In this document: piece by piece, positions 1-6,465 of the stretch | Numbering within the stretch: the first letter of the stretch is position 1 | Layout: each line of letters starts with the position of its first letter | From: Clostridia bacterium | GTDB lineage: Bacteria; Bacillota; Clostridia; Oscillospirales; CAG-272 | Assembly (NCBI GenBank): GCA_017452335.1 | Contig: JAFTMP010000075.1 | Span: 1-10,273 of the forward strand | Length of the DNA stretch: 10,273 bases | Direction of reading: 5' to 3' | The notes under the pieces: generated by a model | The model's input: the letters and a program-made list of their open reading frames with translations, nothing else | Database searches by the model: none | Told to the model about the DNA's origin: nothing | Program-made: the position numbers and the translations under genes

Positions 1-448
1 GACAGCCGTTATCAAGAGTTTGCACCTTTAAGGAAATGGTCTTTTTCACGGGTGAGACGGCAATGCTCTGCTCCTGCCCTTTGGCGGCAGCAGTACGGTT
101 TTTTCTTGCCGCATCCTCCTTGTATTCCTCATAAGCAGGGTTGAAGCCCACGCTGAAGGGATTGACGTAGAAAAAGCCCGCTTTGTTAATGGTGCCGTGG
201 TATTTGCCAAAGAGAGTGAGAACCAGTGCTTCATTGGGACGAACGGTGCGCAGTCCTGCGAACATAATGGAAAATAGGGTCATCAAAAGGATGGATAGCA
301 GGATCAGCGGGCCGCCGAAGGTGGCTTCGTTTGCGATGCCCACGATCATCACTCCAAGCGAGAGCAGCTCTGCAAGGATGAGCAGAAGAAGGACGGCAAT
401 GCCGTTTGCGGGCTTTAATATCTTTTCATTTACCTTTTTCAGTTCCAT
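1..448 (-). CDS. SPFH/band 7 domain membrane protein (3' end beyond window)
   Basis: The first 149 residues of a leftward gene are visible and the frame stays open to the window edge. The ATG at 448-446 lies 6 bases after AAAGGAG (461-455 on the minus strand). Residues 17-38 and 46-66 are hydrophobic and form a membrane hairpin. Next comes a typical SPFH start, RTVRPNEALVLTLFGKYHG (residues 67-85), then GFFYVNPF and, near the edge, KVQTLDN, which in the family precedes the conserved core strand. SPFH proteins (stomatin, prohibitin, flotillin, HflK/C) oligomerise on membranes and organise microdomains; the specific role here is unknown. The gene is divergent from the YdjI-like operon, which starts with another, only distantly similar SPFH protein. 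A consensus promoter and a phased repeat lie in its 5' region. The family call is firm; the function is not. Confidence 0.88.
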   Translation of the reverse strand, partial: MELKKVNEKILKPANGIAVLLLLILAELLSLGVMIVGIANEATFGGPLILLSILLMTLFSIMFAGLRTVRPNEALVLTLFGKYHGTINKAGFFYVNPFSVGFNPAYEEYKEDAARKNRTAAAKGQEQSIAVSPVKKTISLKVQTLDNGC

Positions 449-465
449 AACGATCTCCTTTGTTT

Positions 466-501
466 TATCATTGTGATATCATTCTGATATCATTATATCA
501 T
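466..501. repeat. Phased TATCATT repeat with two TGATATCA palindromes (possible operator)
   Basis: TATCATT occurs at 466-472, 477-483 and 488-494, exactly 11 bases apart, with a further TATCAT at 496-501. Two copies form the 8-base palindrome TGATATCA (474-481 and 485-492), also 11 bases apart. The cluster spans the -10 box, the predicted start site and the early leader of the leftward SPFH gene. A repressor binding on one helix face would fit this position. That role is inferred; no regulator is identified. Confidence 0.45.
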
Positions 502-519
502 AGATTTAAGAATTGTCAA
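492..519 (-). promoter_or_regulatory. Sigma-A promoter of the leftward SPFH gene
   Basis: On the minus strand TTGACA (519-514) and TATAAT (497-492) are both perfect consensus boxes, separated by 16 bases. TG one base upstream of the -10 makes it an extended type. The predicted start is near 485, leaving a leader of about 37 bases before the ATG at 448. This is the strongest promoter by consensus in the window. Confidence 0.82.
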
Positions 520-586
520 GAGGGGATTGAAAAAAACCTGAAAAAGGGGAATTGATTGGTTCGGGGAGGAATTTTATAAAAAACGG

Positions 587-615
587 TTTACAAACAGCCC
601 CGTATGTGATAAAAT
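587..615 (+). promoter_or_regulatory. Promoter of the YdjI/YdjG/YdjH-like operon
   Basis: TTTACA (587-592) and TAAAAT (610-615) are separated by 17 bases, with TGTGA directly before the -10, giving an extended -10. The leader to the ATG at 681 would be about 60 bases. It looks like a vegetative sigma-A promoter. I see no clear sigma-W-type TGAAAC/CGT pair, although the B. subtilis counterpart operon is sigma-W controlled. Confidence 0.68.
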
Positions 616-680
616 ATAAAAAGAACTGTGAAGAACGCACTTTTGAGTGAATAAATATATGATGAAAAAGGAGAAGTATT

Positions 681-2078
681 ATGGGATTGATCAAAGCGGC
701 GATCGGCGCGGTTGGCGGCACTCTTGCCGACCAATGGAAGGAATTTTTCTACTGCGAAGCAATGGACAAGGACGTCCTTGTAACCAAGGGACAAAAGAGA
801 GTGGGCAAGCGCTCCTCCAACACCAAGGCAAGTGACAATATCATTTCAAACGGATCGGGCGTTGCCGTGGCAGACGGTCAGTGTATGATGATCGTAGAGC
901 AGGGCAAGGTGGTGGAGGTCTGTGCCGAGCCCGGTGAATATACCTACAACAGTTCCACCGAGCCCAGTATTTTTGCAGGGTCGCTGGGGCAGAGCATTCT
1001 TGATACCTTCAAAACCATCGGCAAGCGCTTTACCTACGGCGGCGATACGGGAAAGGATCAGCGTGTGTATTATTTCAACACCAAGGAGCTTATCGACAAC
1101 AAGTTCGGCACCCCCAATCCCGTACCCTTCCGCGTGGTGGACAGCCGCATCGGGCTGGATGTGGACGTGTCTCTTCGTTGCTCGGGTATTTATTCTTACA
1201 AGATCGCAGACCCGTTGCTCTTTTATACCAATGTTTGCGGAAATGTGCAAAGCAGCTATACCCGCTCAGAGCTGGATGCACAGCTCAAGGCAGAGTTTAT
1301 CAGCGCTCTGCAGCCTGCCTTTGCCAAGCTTTCGGCGATGGAAATGCGCCCCAATCAGATCCCCGCACACACTACCGACCTTGAAAACGCCATGAACGAG
1401 GCGCTTTCTGCCAAGTGGTCGTCCCTGCGTGGACTGAGAGTGGTTAGCGTAGCACTGAATTCTGTCACTCTGCCCGAGGAAGATGCCGAGATGATCAAGC
1501 AGCTGCAGAAGAGCGCGGTGATGCGCGATCCCACCATGGCAGGAGCTACCCTTGTGGGTGCACAGGCAGACGCCATGCGTGCGGCAGCAGCCAACCCCAA
1601 TGGGGCTGTAAACGGCTTTATGGGCTTTGGTATGGCGGCAAATATGGGGGGAATGAACGCCCAGAATCTTTACGCTATGGGCGCACAGCAACAGCAACAA
1701 CAGCAGGCACATGCGCAGTCCGCTCCCTCACCTGATGGCTGGAAGTGCTGCTGCGGTGCCACCGCTACCGGTAAATTCTGCCCCGAGTGCGGTGCTAAGA
1801 AGCCCGAGGAGCAGGGCTGGAAGTGCGCTTGCGGTCATGTGGCAACAGGCAAGTTCTGCCCCGAATGCGGTGCCAAGAAGCCCGAAAATGAGGGTTGGAC
1901 CTGTTCCTGCGGTGCGGTGAATAAGGGAAAATTCTGCGGTGAATGCGGAAAGAGAAGACCTGCGGGCGCACCGGTGTATGTCTGCGATAAGTGCGGATGG
2001 AAGCCCGAAAACCCTGCAGACCCGCCTAAATTCTGTCCCGAATGCGGAGACCGCTTTGATGAGGACGATCTGAAATAA
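681..2078 (+). CDS. SPFH domain protein with four C-terminal zinc ribbons (YdjI-like)
   Basis: This 465-residue protein belongs to the YdjI group, often annotated as 'virion core protein-like' SPFH proteins. The start ATG follows AAGGAG (668-673) by 7 bases. Residues about 50-290 hold the SPFH region, with GVAVADGQCMMIVEQGKV, PGEYTY, RVYYFNTKEL and SLRCSGIYSYKI. An Ala/Met/Asn/Gly-rich linker (about 300-350) includes seven glutamines (336-342). Four zinc ribbons close the protein: C356/C358/C367/C370, C382/C384/C393/C396, C408/C410/C419/C422 and C435/C438/C452/C455. The first three are 26-residue tandem repeats. There is no membrane segment, so it is probably cytosolic and membrane-recruited by partners. 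In B. subtilis YdjI is needed to bring PspA to the membrane under envelope stress. It is the first gene of a three-gene operon, 32 bases ahead of the YdjG-like gene. Confidence 0.9.
   Translation: MGLIKAAIGAVGGTLADQWKEFFYCEAMDKDVLVTKGQKRVGKRSSNTKASDNIISNGSGVAVADGQCMMIVEQGKVVEVCAEPGEYTYNSSTEPSIFAGSLGQSILDTFKTIGKRFTYGGDTGKDQRVYYFNTKELIDNKFGTPNPVPFRVVDSRIGLDVDVSLRCSGIYSYKIADPLLFYTNVCGNVQSSYTRSELDAQLKAEFISALQPAFAKLSAMEMRPNQIPAHTTDLENAMNEALSAKWSSLRGLRVVSVALNSVTLPEEDAEMIKQLQKSAVMRDPTMAGATLVGAQADAMRAAAANPNGAVNGFMGFGMAANMGGMNAQNLYAMGAQQQQQQQAHAQSAPSPDGWKCCCGATATGKFCPECGAKKPEEQGWKCACGHVATGKFCPECGAKKPENEGWTCSCGAVNKGKFCGECGKRRPAGAPVYVCDKCGWKPENPADPPKFCPECGDRFDEDDLK
1737..1970 (+). repeat. Three 78-base tandem repeats encoding zinc ribbons
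   Basis: Units of exactly 78 bases begin at 1737, 1815 and 1893, each starting GGYTGGA. The first two are nearly identical in protein (GWKC.CG..ATGKFCPECGAKKP); the third is diverged. They encode 26-residue zinc-ribbon modules inside the YdjI-like gene. The repeat looks like recent in-frame duplication, and its copy number could vary between strains. Confidence 0.8.
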
Positions 2079-2110
2079 TCCCTATTCCAAGACAGCAAGG
2101 AGAATAAAAT

Positions 2111-3196
2111 ATGGCAGAGCTTCTTGAATATAAATGCCCTTGTTGCGGCGGGGCGATCGAATTTGACAGCGGACTGCAGAAGATGAAGTGTCCTTATTGC
2201 GACACCGAGTTTGAAGTGGAAACGCTAAAGGAACTGGATGAAGAGCTTAAAGACCAGGGAGAGGATGATCTTTCCTGGCAAACCCCTGCGGGAAAAGAAT
2301 GGGAAGAGGGGGAAGCTGAGGGCATGCGGGTGTACGTGTGCCAGTCATGCGGCGGAGAAATTTTGGCGGATGATACCACAGCCGCCACCCATTGTCCCTA
2401 TTGTGATAATCCCGTGGTCATGAAGGAGCAGCTCTCGGGCGATTTGAAGCCCGATGTGGTGATCCCCTTTAAACTGGATAAGAAAGCGGCAAAAGATGCT
2501 TTTTTAAGACACTTAAAGGGCAAAAAACTCCTTCCCAAAGCCTTTAAGGACGAAAACCACATCGACGAGATCAAAGGAGTGTACGTGCCCTTTTGGCTGT
2601 ATGACACCAATGCGGATGCCAAGATCCGATAGCGCGCCACCCGCGTGCGCTCCTATCGAAGAGGGGACTATATCCACACCGACACCGATCATTTTGCAGT
2701 GATCCGTCAAGGAAATATTGCCTTTGAGCGGGTTCCGGTGGACGGCTCCTCCAAAATGGCAGACGATCTGATGGAGTCTATTGAGCCCTTCAATTTTTCC
2801 GACGCCGTGGACTTTAGGACGGCATATCTTTCGGGATACGTGGCGGACCGCTACGATGTAAACGAGGAGGAGAGCCGTACACGCGCCAACGAGCGCATCA
2901 AAACAGGTACAGAGGATGCCTTTCGCCGTACGGTGGTGGGCTACACCGCGGTCAAGACGGAAAATAGCTCTGTGAAGCTTTCGGGTGGTCATGCCCGCTA
3001 TGCACTCTATCCCGTTTGGATCTTGAACACCACTTGGCAAGATCAAAAATTCACCTTTGCCATGAACGGGCAGACGGGCAAATTCGTGGGCGATCTGCCT
3101 CTTGATAAAAAGGCTTATGTGAAATGGCTGTTGCTGATCGCGGCGGCATCCGCAGTGGGGCTTTTTGCACTGCTTACGTTGCTGTCATTGCTTTAA
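2111..3196 (+). pseudogene. YdjG-like zinc-ribbon membrane protein interrupted by one in-frame TAG
   Basis: One continuous frame of 362 codons, including the internal and final stops, reads through except for TAG at 2630-2632 (codon 174). The N-terminal half has two zinc ribbons, C9/C12/C27/C30 and C77/C80/C95/C98. Then come VVIPFKLDK and GVYVPFWLYD, typical of the YdjG group. Directly after the TAG the family sequence resumes with RATRVRSYRRG, then FERVPVDGSSKM and LYPVWILNT, and a C-terminal membrane helix (WLLLIAAASAVGLFALLTLL). There is no length change, so a single base substitution of a sense codon (Tyr TAT or TAC would fit IRYRATRV) explains it. The second half has no ribosome binding site; a GTG at 2645 is not a credible start. 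The gene could be truly broken, a sequencing error, or decoded by amber suppression. It lies between its usual partners, 12 bases from the TPM gene. Confidence 0.8.
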
Positions 3197-3208
3197 GGAG
3201 GTGCGGAT

Positions 3209-3979
3209 ATGAAAAAAATGAAATTTTTAGCACTTCTTCTTTGCACAGCATGCCTGCTTTCGGTGTTTGCTCTCTTTTCCTTTGCGCAGGCGCCTTCCCG
3301 CATTGTAGACAGCGCAGACCTGCTTGACGATGCAGAGGAAAAACAGCTTGCCGAGATGCTTGATGAGGTCAGTGACCGCCTTTCCTTTGATGTGGTGGTG
3401 CTGACGGTGGAGGATACCGGAGGGAGAGATATTTTGGTGTATGCGGATGCCTATCACGAAAGCTCTGCATATCGTCAGGATGCGGCAATACTGGTCATCG
3501 ACATGTATTTTCGCGAATGGTGCGTTGCAACCTACGGTTTGGGCAATGAAGCCGTTTCCCAGGATGCCACCTATGAGTACTTAGCGCCCAGGTTTGAAGA
3601 AAAACTGAGCGATGGAAACTATTTTGAAGCCTTTACAAGCTATCTTTCGGGGTGCGAAAAGCTGGTCAGTGAAGCGCAAAACGGTCATCCCTATGAGGAT
3701 TGGATCATCATTCCTTGGGGCAGAAACATCTTTATTGCCCTGTTTGTGGGGCTGATCATCGGACTGCTGGCAGTCACCTCTATGAAATCCAAGCTGAAAT
3801 CGGTAAAAGCCGCAAGAAGCGCGGGCAACTACGTGAAGAAAGACAGCTTTACGCTAACGGGACAAAAGGATCTGTTTTTGTTCCGTACCCACACAAGAAC
3901 CTACAGCCCGCAGCAAAAGAGCTCGGGCGGCTCCCGCAGTGGCGGCGGCTCTCGCGGTGGCGGCAGAGGACGTTTTTAA
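3209..3979 (+). CDS. TPM-domain protein (YdjH/YgcG-like), secreted and membrane anchored
   Basis: This is a 256-residue protein. The ATG follows a near-perfect AAGGAGGTG that overlaps the previous stop codon. Residues 1-28 form a signal peptide with a likely cut after AQA. The TPM domain (about 29-155) starts with RIVDSADLLDDAEEKQL and continues with FDVVVLTVEDTGG, DAAILVIDM, WCVATYGLGNEA and FEAFTSYLSG. A membrane helix (about 171-193) follows, then a basic stretch and a Ser/Gly/Arg-rich end (GGSRSGGGSRGGGRGRF). TPM domains were first linked to photosystem II repair and to a weak phosphatase activity. In B. subtilis YdjH works with YdjG and YdjI in membrane stress. Here the TPM domain should face outward and the Gly-rich tail inward. 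It is the last gene of the operon and ends at a strong hairpin. Confidence 0.88.
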   Translation: MKKMKFLALLLCTACLLSVFALFSFAQAPSRIVDSADLLDDAEEKQLAEMLDEVSDRLSFDVVVLTVEDTGGRDILVYADAYHESSAYRQDAAILVIDMYFREWCVATYGLGNEAVSQDATYEYLAPRFEEKLSDGNYFEAFTSYLSGCEKLVSEAQNGHPYEDWIIIPWGRNIFIALFVGLIIGLLAVTSMKSKLKSVKAARSAGNYVKKDSFTLTGQKDLFLFRTHTRTYSPQQKSSGGSRSGGGSRGGGRGRF

Positions 3980-3982
3980 TAT

Positions 3983-4022
3983 AAAAATGCTTGCTCAAAT
4001 GAAAACTTGAGCAAGCATTTTT
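3983..4022. terminator. Bidirectional rho-independent terminator
   Basis: A perfect 16-base-pair stem (3983-3998 with 4007-4022) encloses the 8-base loop ATGAAAAC. The stem arms begin and end in A and T runs, so it can stop transcription from both sides. It sits between the convergent TPM gene and gdhA, 3 bases after one stop codon and 19 bases beyond the other. Confidence 0.92.
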
Positions 4023-4041
4023 GTTTGTAATATAGTGAATT

Positions 4042-5391
4042 TTAGAAAATACCCTGTGCCATCATTGCCTCAGCCACCTTGGTGAAGCCCGCGATATTTG
4101 CACCCGATACCAGATCGTATCCAAGGCCGTAGGTTTCTGCAGCCTTTGCGGAAGCATCGTGGATATCCTTCATCATTGCTTCCAGCTTTGCATCAACCTC
4201 TTCTGCAGTCCAAACCAGACGCTCGGAGTTCTGAGACATTTCAAGAGCGGATACGCCCACACCGCCGGCATTTACTGCCTTTGCGGGACCTACGATCATA
4301 TCTTTGGTGCGCAGGAAGTTGAGTGCATCGTTGGTGGTGGACATGTTGGATACTTCCATGTAGTACTTCACGCCGTTTGCGGCGATCTTTTCTGCATCTG
4401 CCATCACTACTTCATTCTGAGTAGCGGCGGGCATTGCGATATCCACCTTCACGCCCCAAGGCTTTTCGCCGGGGAAGAAGGGCACGCCGAACTTGTCAGC
4501 ATAGTCCTTGATGCTGCCGTTCTTGGAAGCACGCATTTCAAGCAGGTATGCCACCTTCTCGTCGGAAGAGGTCACGCCCTCTTCGTCGTAAATGTAGCCG
4601 TCTCTGCCCGAGATGGTCACAACCTTTGCGCCAAGCTCTCTTGCCTTCTTGCAGATACCCCAAGCCACGTTGCCGTAGCCCGAAACTGCAATGGTCTTTC
4701 CTTCAATGGTATCGCCCTGGTGTGCCAGCATGTTGTTGAGGTAATACATCGCACCGTAGCCGGTTGCCTCGGGACGGAAGCGGGAGCCGCCGTAGGTCAT
4801 GCCCTTACCGGTGAGCACGCCGTTTTCCCAAACGCCCTTGAGGCGTCTGTACTGACCGAACATGTAGCCGATCTCTCTGCCGCCTACACCCTCATCGCCT
4901 GCGGGAACGTCTACATCGGGACCGATGTATCTGTAAAGAGCGGTCATATAGCTCTGGCAGAAGCGCATAATTTCGGCTTCGGATCTGCCCTTGGGGTTGA
5001 AGTCGGAGCCGCCCTTACCGCCGCCGATGGGAAGACCGGTCAGTGCGTTTTTAAAGGTCTGCTCAAAGACTAATAACTTGATAATGCCGGCATATACATT
5101 GGGTTTGAAACGAAGTCCTCCCTTGTAAGGACCGATGGCGCCGTTGAACTGGCAGCGGTAGCCGGTGTTGGTGTGTGCAACGCCGTTGTCGTCTACCCAA
5201 ACCACACGGAAGGTGAACATTCTTTCGGGCTCGATCATTCTGCCCAGCAGATCAGCCTTTTCATATTCGGGGTGGGCATCCACCACGGGAGACAGGGAAG
5301 AGAGCACCTCTTCCACAGTTTGAATGAACTCGGGTTCATTCTTGTACTTTACTTTCACGTCTTCAATGACGCGTGCAACGTAAGCATTCAT
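4042..5391 (-). CDS. gdhA: Glutamate dehydrogenase, hexameric family
   Basis: The 449-residue enzyme interconverts glutamate and 2-oxoglutarate plus ammonia with NAD(P), in the cytosol. The glutamate-binding region has GPYKGGLRF (K90) and PIGGGKGGSDF (catalytic K126), and PAGDEGVGGREIG holds the catalytic aspartate D166. The dinucleotide-binding fold has SGYGNVAWG (237-245). KAVNAGGVGVSALEMSQNSER and the end AMMAQGIF are family hallmarks. Length and sequence closely match the clostridial enzyme as I recall it from Clostridium symbiosum. At its coenzyme-selecting positions this protein has Tyr239, Arg263 and Asp264 in place of Phe, Pro and Asp, so NAD or NADP preference is uncertain. I place the start at ATG 5391, 8 bases after AAAGGAG. 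A GTG three codons upstream (5400) directly abuts that site and is unlikely. It is monocistronic, with its own promoter and a shared terminator. Confidence 0.96.
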   Translation of the reverse strand: MNAYVARVIEDVKVKYKNEPEFIQTVEEVLSSLSPVVDAHPEYEKADLLGRMIEPERMFTFRVVWVDDNGVAHTNTGYRCQFNGAIGPYKGGLRFKPNVYAGIIKLLVFEQTFKNALTGLPIGGGKGGSDFNPKGRSEAEIMRFCQSYMTALYRYIGPDVDVPAGDEGVGGREIGYMFGQYRRLKGVWENGVLTGKGMTYGGSRFRPEATGYGAMYYLNNMLAHQGDTIEGKTIAVSGYGNVAWGICKKARELGAKVVTISGRDGYIYDEEGVTSSDEKVAYLLEMRASKNGSIKDYADKFGVPFFPGEKPWGVKVDIAMPAATQNEVVMADAEKIAANGVKYYMEVSNMSTTNDALNFLRTKDMIVGPAKAVNAGGVGVSALEMSQNSERLVWTAEEVDAKLEAMMKDIHDASAKAAETYGLGYDLVSGANIAGFTKVAEAMMAQGIF

Positions 5392-5399
5392 CTGAATCA

Positions 5400-5406
5400 C
5401 TCCTTT
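5400..5406 (-). promoter_or_regulatory. Ribosome binding site that sets the gdhA start
   Basis: On the minus strand AAAGGAG (5406-5400) lies 8 bases before ATG 5391. Its last G is also the G of the alternative GTG, which leaves no spacing for that start. Confidence 0.8.
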
Positions 5407-5453
5407 GACCCTGTATGGGTGAAAAATATCAATCCGGTTTTTTCCGATGCATT

Positions 5454-5482
5454 ATTTTACAATAATTGGTGGCAAATTGCAA
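5454..5482 (-). promoter_or_regulatory. Promoter of gdhA
   Basis: On the minus strand TTGCAA (5482-5477) and TAAAAT (5459-5454) are separated by 17 bases. The predicted start near 5447 leaves a leader of about 56 bases. The rest of 5392-5553 is AT-rich, with runs of A and T; I see no riboswitch-like structure in it. Confidence 0.65.
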
Positions 5483-5553
5483 TAGAATTTTTCAAAAAAA
5501 ACGGAAGTGTAAGAAAAAAATTGCGGTTTTTTTACAGAAGAACCGAAGAACTC

Positions 5554-5582
5554 TTGAAAATCAAAGTGAAATATGCTATAGT
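5554..5582 (+). promoter_or_regulatory. Promoter of array gene A
   Basis: TTGAAA (5554-5559) and TATAGT (5577-5582) have 17 bases between them, with TG one base before the -10. It is divergent from the gdhA promoter, about 70 bases away. Its layout matches those before array genes B, C, D and F. Confidence 0.75.
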
Positions 5583-5623
5583 ATACGTAACAACATCGTT
5601 TTTAATGCTGAAAGGAGCCGCGT

Positions 5624-6307
5624 ATGGAACTGTTAAACTTGATTTCGCTGACAACGTTTACAGCATTGCCGCTCACGCTGTTTATTCCGCTTTTGCTGTA
5701 TATTCTCAACGCCGTGGCTCTTATGAGAATCAGCAGAAAACTGCAGATCAAGGGTGGAAGGCTTGCATTTGTACCCCTTTTGAATTTATATCAGATGGGC
5801 AAGATCGCCGAGCAGGATCAGATCAGAAAGCATCCTGAAAAGAAAGGGAGGAAGTGGCGCCGTATCACTTTTTCGCTGGGGGTGTGGCTGTGTATTGTAT
5901 GCAGCATCGCCTTGGCGGGCATGGCTGTGCTGGCGTATTTTACCGGTAAGGCAAGCGTGCAGGGCGACCGCAACATGCTGATTGCAGGATCCTTCGGCTT
6001 GGTTTTGGCGGGTGTATTGCTGTATCTGATAATTTTGTGTTTGATAGCGGCGCTTTGCGTCGTGTTGTGGATCGACCTGTATAAGATCTATCACGTTATG
6101 GCAGACGATCATGCACCTTGGATGATGGTGCTCAGCATCTTTTTGGCGGGCTCCTCTCTGGTGATCCTGCTGGTGCTGGCGTTTGGCAAGAAATTCCCAA
6201 AAAGCTCTGCGGTAATTTTGGAAGCTTCCCCGGAATATGAACAGGAAGTCCTTGTGCAGAGCATCACCGATGGGGAGATGACGGTCAAGGGAGATGCCGA
6301 AGAGTAG
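5624..6307 (+). CDS. Array gene A: uncharacterised multi-pass membrane protein
   Basis: This 227-residue protein is the first of six tandem paralogs. The ATG follows AAAGGAG (5611-5617) by 6 bases. Hydrophobic segments lie at about 10-34, 81-107, 117-150 and 165-187. Between the first two is a basic loop: LMRISRKL (33-40), FVPLLNLYQMGKIAEQD (49-65), HPEKKGRKW (70-78). After the third comes YKIYHVMADDHAPWM (153-167), running into LSIF and VILLVLAFGKKFP, then an acidic tail (about 200-227). I recognise no named domain. The loop plus the LSIF block recall small uncharacterised membrane proteins common in Clostridia. The loop is probably cytoplasmic by the positive-inside rule, which would put the tail inside too. 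It ends in two consecutive in-frame stops (TAG TAA) and has its own terminator. Confidence 0.87.
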   Translation: MELLNLISLTTFTALPLTLFIPLLLYILNAVALMRISRKLQIKGGRLAFVPLLNLYQMGKIAEQDQIRKHPEKKGRKWRRITFSLGVWLCIVCSIALAGMAVLAYFTGKASVQGDRNMLIAGSFGLVLAGVLLYLIILCLIAALCVVLWIDLYKIYHVMADDHAPWMMVLSIFLAGSSLVILLVLAFGKKFPKSSAVILEASPEYEQEVLVQSITDGEMTVKGDAEE

Positions 6308-6333
6308 TAATCGAAATAAACATTCAACCTTGT

Positions 6334-6366
6334 ATGCCGCAGAGCGTATTCTGCGGCATTCTTTTT
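6334..6366 (+). terminator. Terminator after array gene A
   Basis: A perfect 10-base-pair stem ATGCCGCAGA/TCTGCGGCAT (6334-6343 with 6350-6359) with a 6-base loop is followed by TCTTTTT. It lies 27 bases after the stop of gene A. Confidence 0.88.
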
Positions 6367-6368
6367 GT

Positions 6369-6386
6369 GGTCGTTTTAAAACAACC
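6369..6386. repeat. 18-base imperfect palindrome upstream of the gene B promoter
   Basis: GGTCGTTTTAAAACAACC is symmetric except for one C/A mismatch pair. It starts just after the gene A terminator and 30 bases before the -35 of gene B. It could be a regulator site or mere AT-rich symmetry; no second copy is seen in the window. Confidence 0.3.
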
Positions 6387-6415
6387 AACAGTTTACAGTT
6401 TTTTTATAAACGCTC

Positions 6416-6444
6416 TTGCAAATAAAAAAAGACTGTGCTATACT
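6416..6444 (+). promoter_or_regulatory. Promoter of array gene B
   Basis: TTGCAA (6416-6421) and TATACT (6439-6444) are separated by 17 bases, with TG one base before the -10. The start would be near 6451, leaving a leader of only about 15 bases that is mostly the ribosome binding site. Confidence 0.75.
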
Positions 6445-6465
6445 GAAATAAAAAGGGGTGGTATA

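Noticed and set aside
466..501. Short CRISPR-like or transposon-end repeat
   Set aside because: Units of 11 bases without unique spacers, only three to four copies and no cas or transposase gene nearby.
587..680. Sigma-W-type promoter for the YdjI-like operon
   Set aside because: No TGAAAC-type -35 with a CGT-type -10 at the right spacing; the visible boxes fit a sigma-A promoter.
846..1712. Minus-strand open frames of 134 and 148 residues opposite the YdjI-like gene
   Set aside because: They are antisense shadows of a clearly conserved SPFH gene and lack start signals.
2645..3196. A separate downstream gene starting at GTG 2645
   Set aside because: No ribosome binding site, same frame as the upstream half, and conserved YdjG-type sequence on both sides of the TAG. 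It is the second half of one gene.
4159..5073. Plus-strand open frame of 304 residues
   Set aside because: It is the antisense of gdhA, which is unambiguous on the other strand; it has no ribosome binding site and no family resemblance.
5173..5838. Plus-strand open frame of 221 residues across the gdhA start and gene A
   Set aside because: It runs over the antisense of gdhA, both divergent promoters and the start of gene A in another frame.
6334..6465. N-terminal extension of gene B from the ATG at 6334
   Set aside because: The ATG is inside the terminator stem of gene A, and the stretch contains gene B's own -35 and -10. The ribosome binding site points to ATG 6466.
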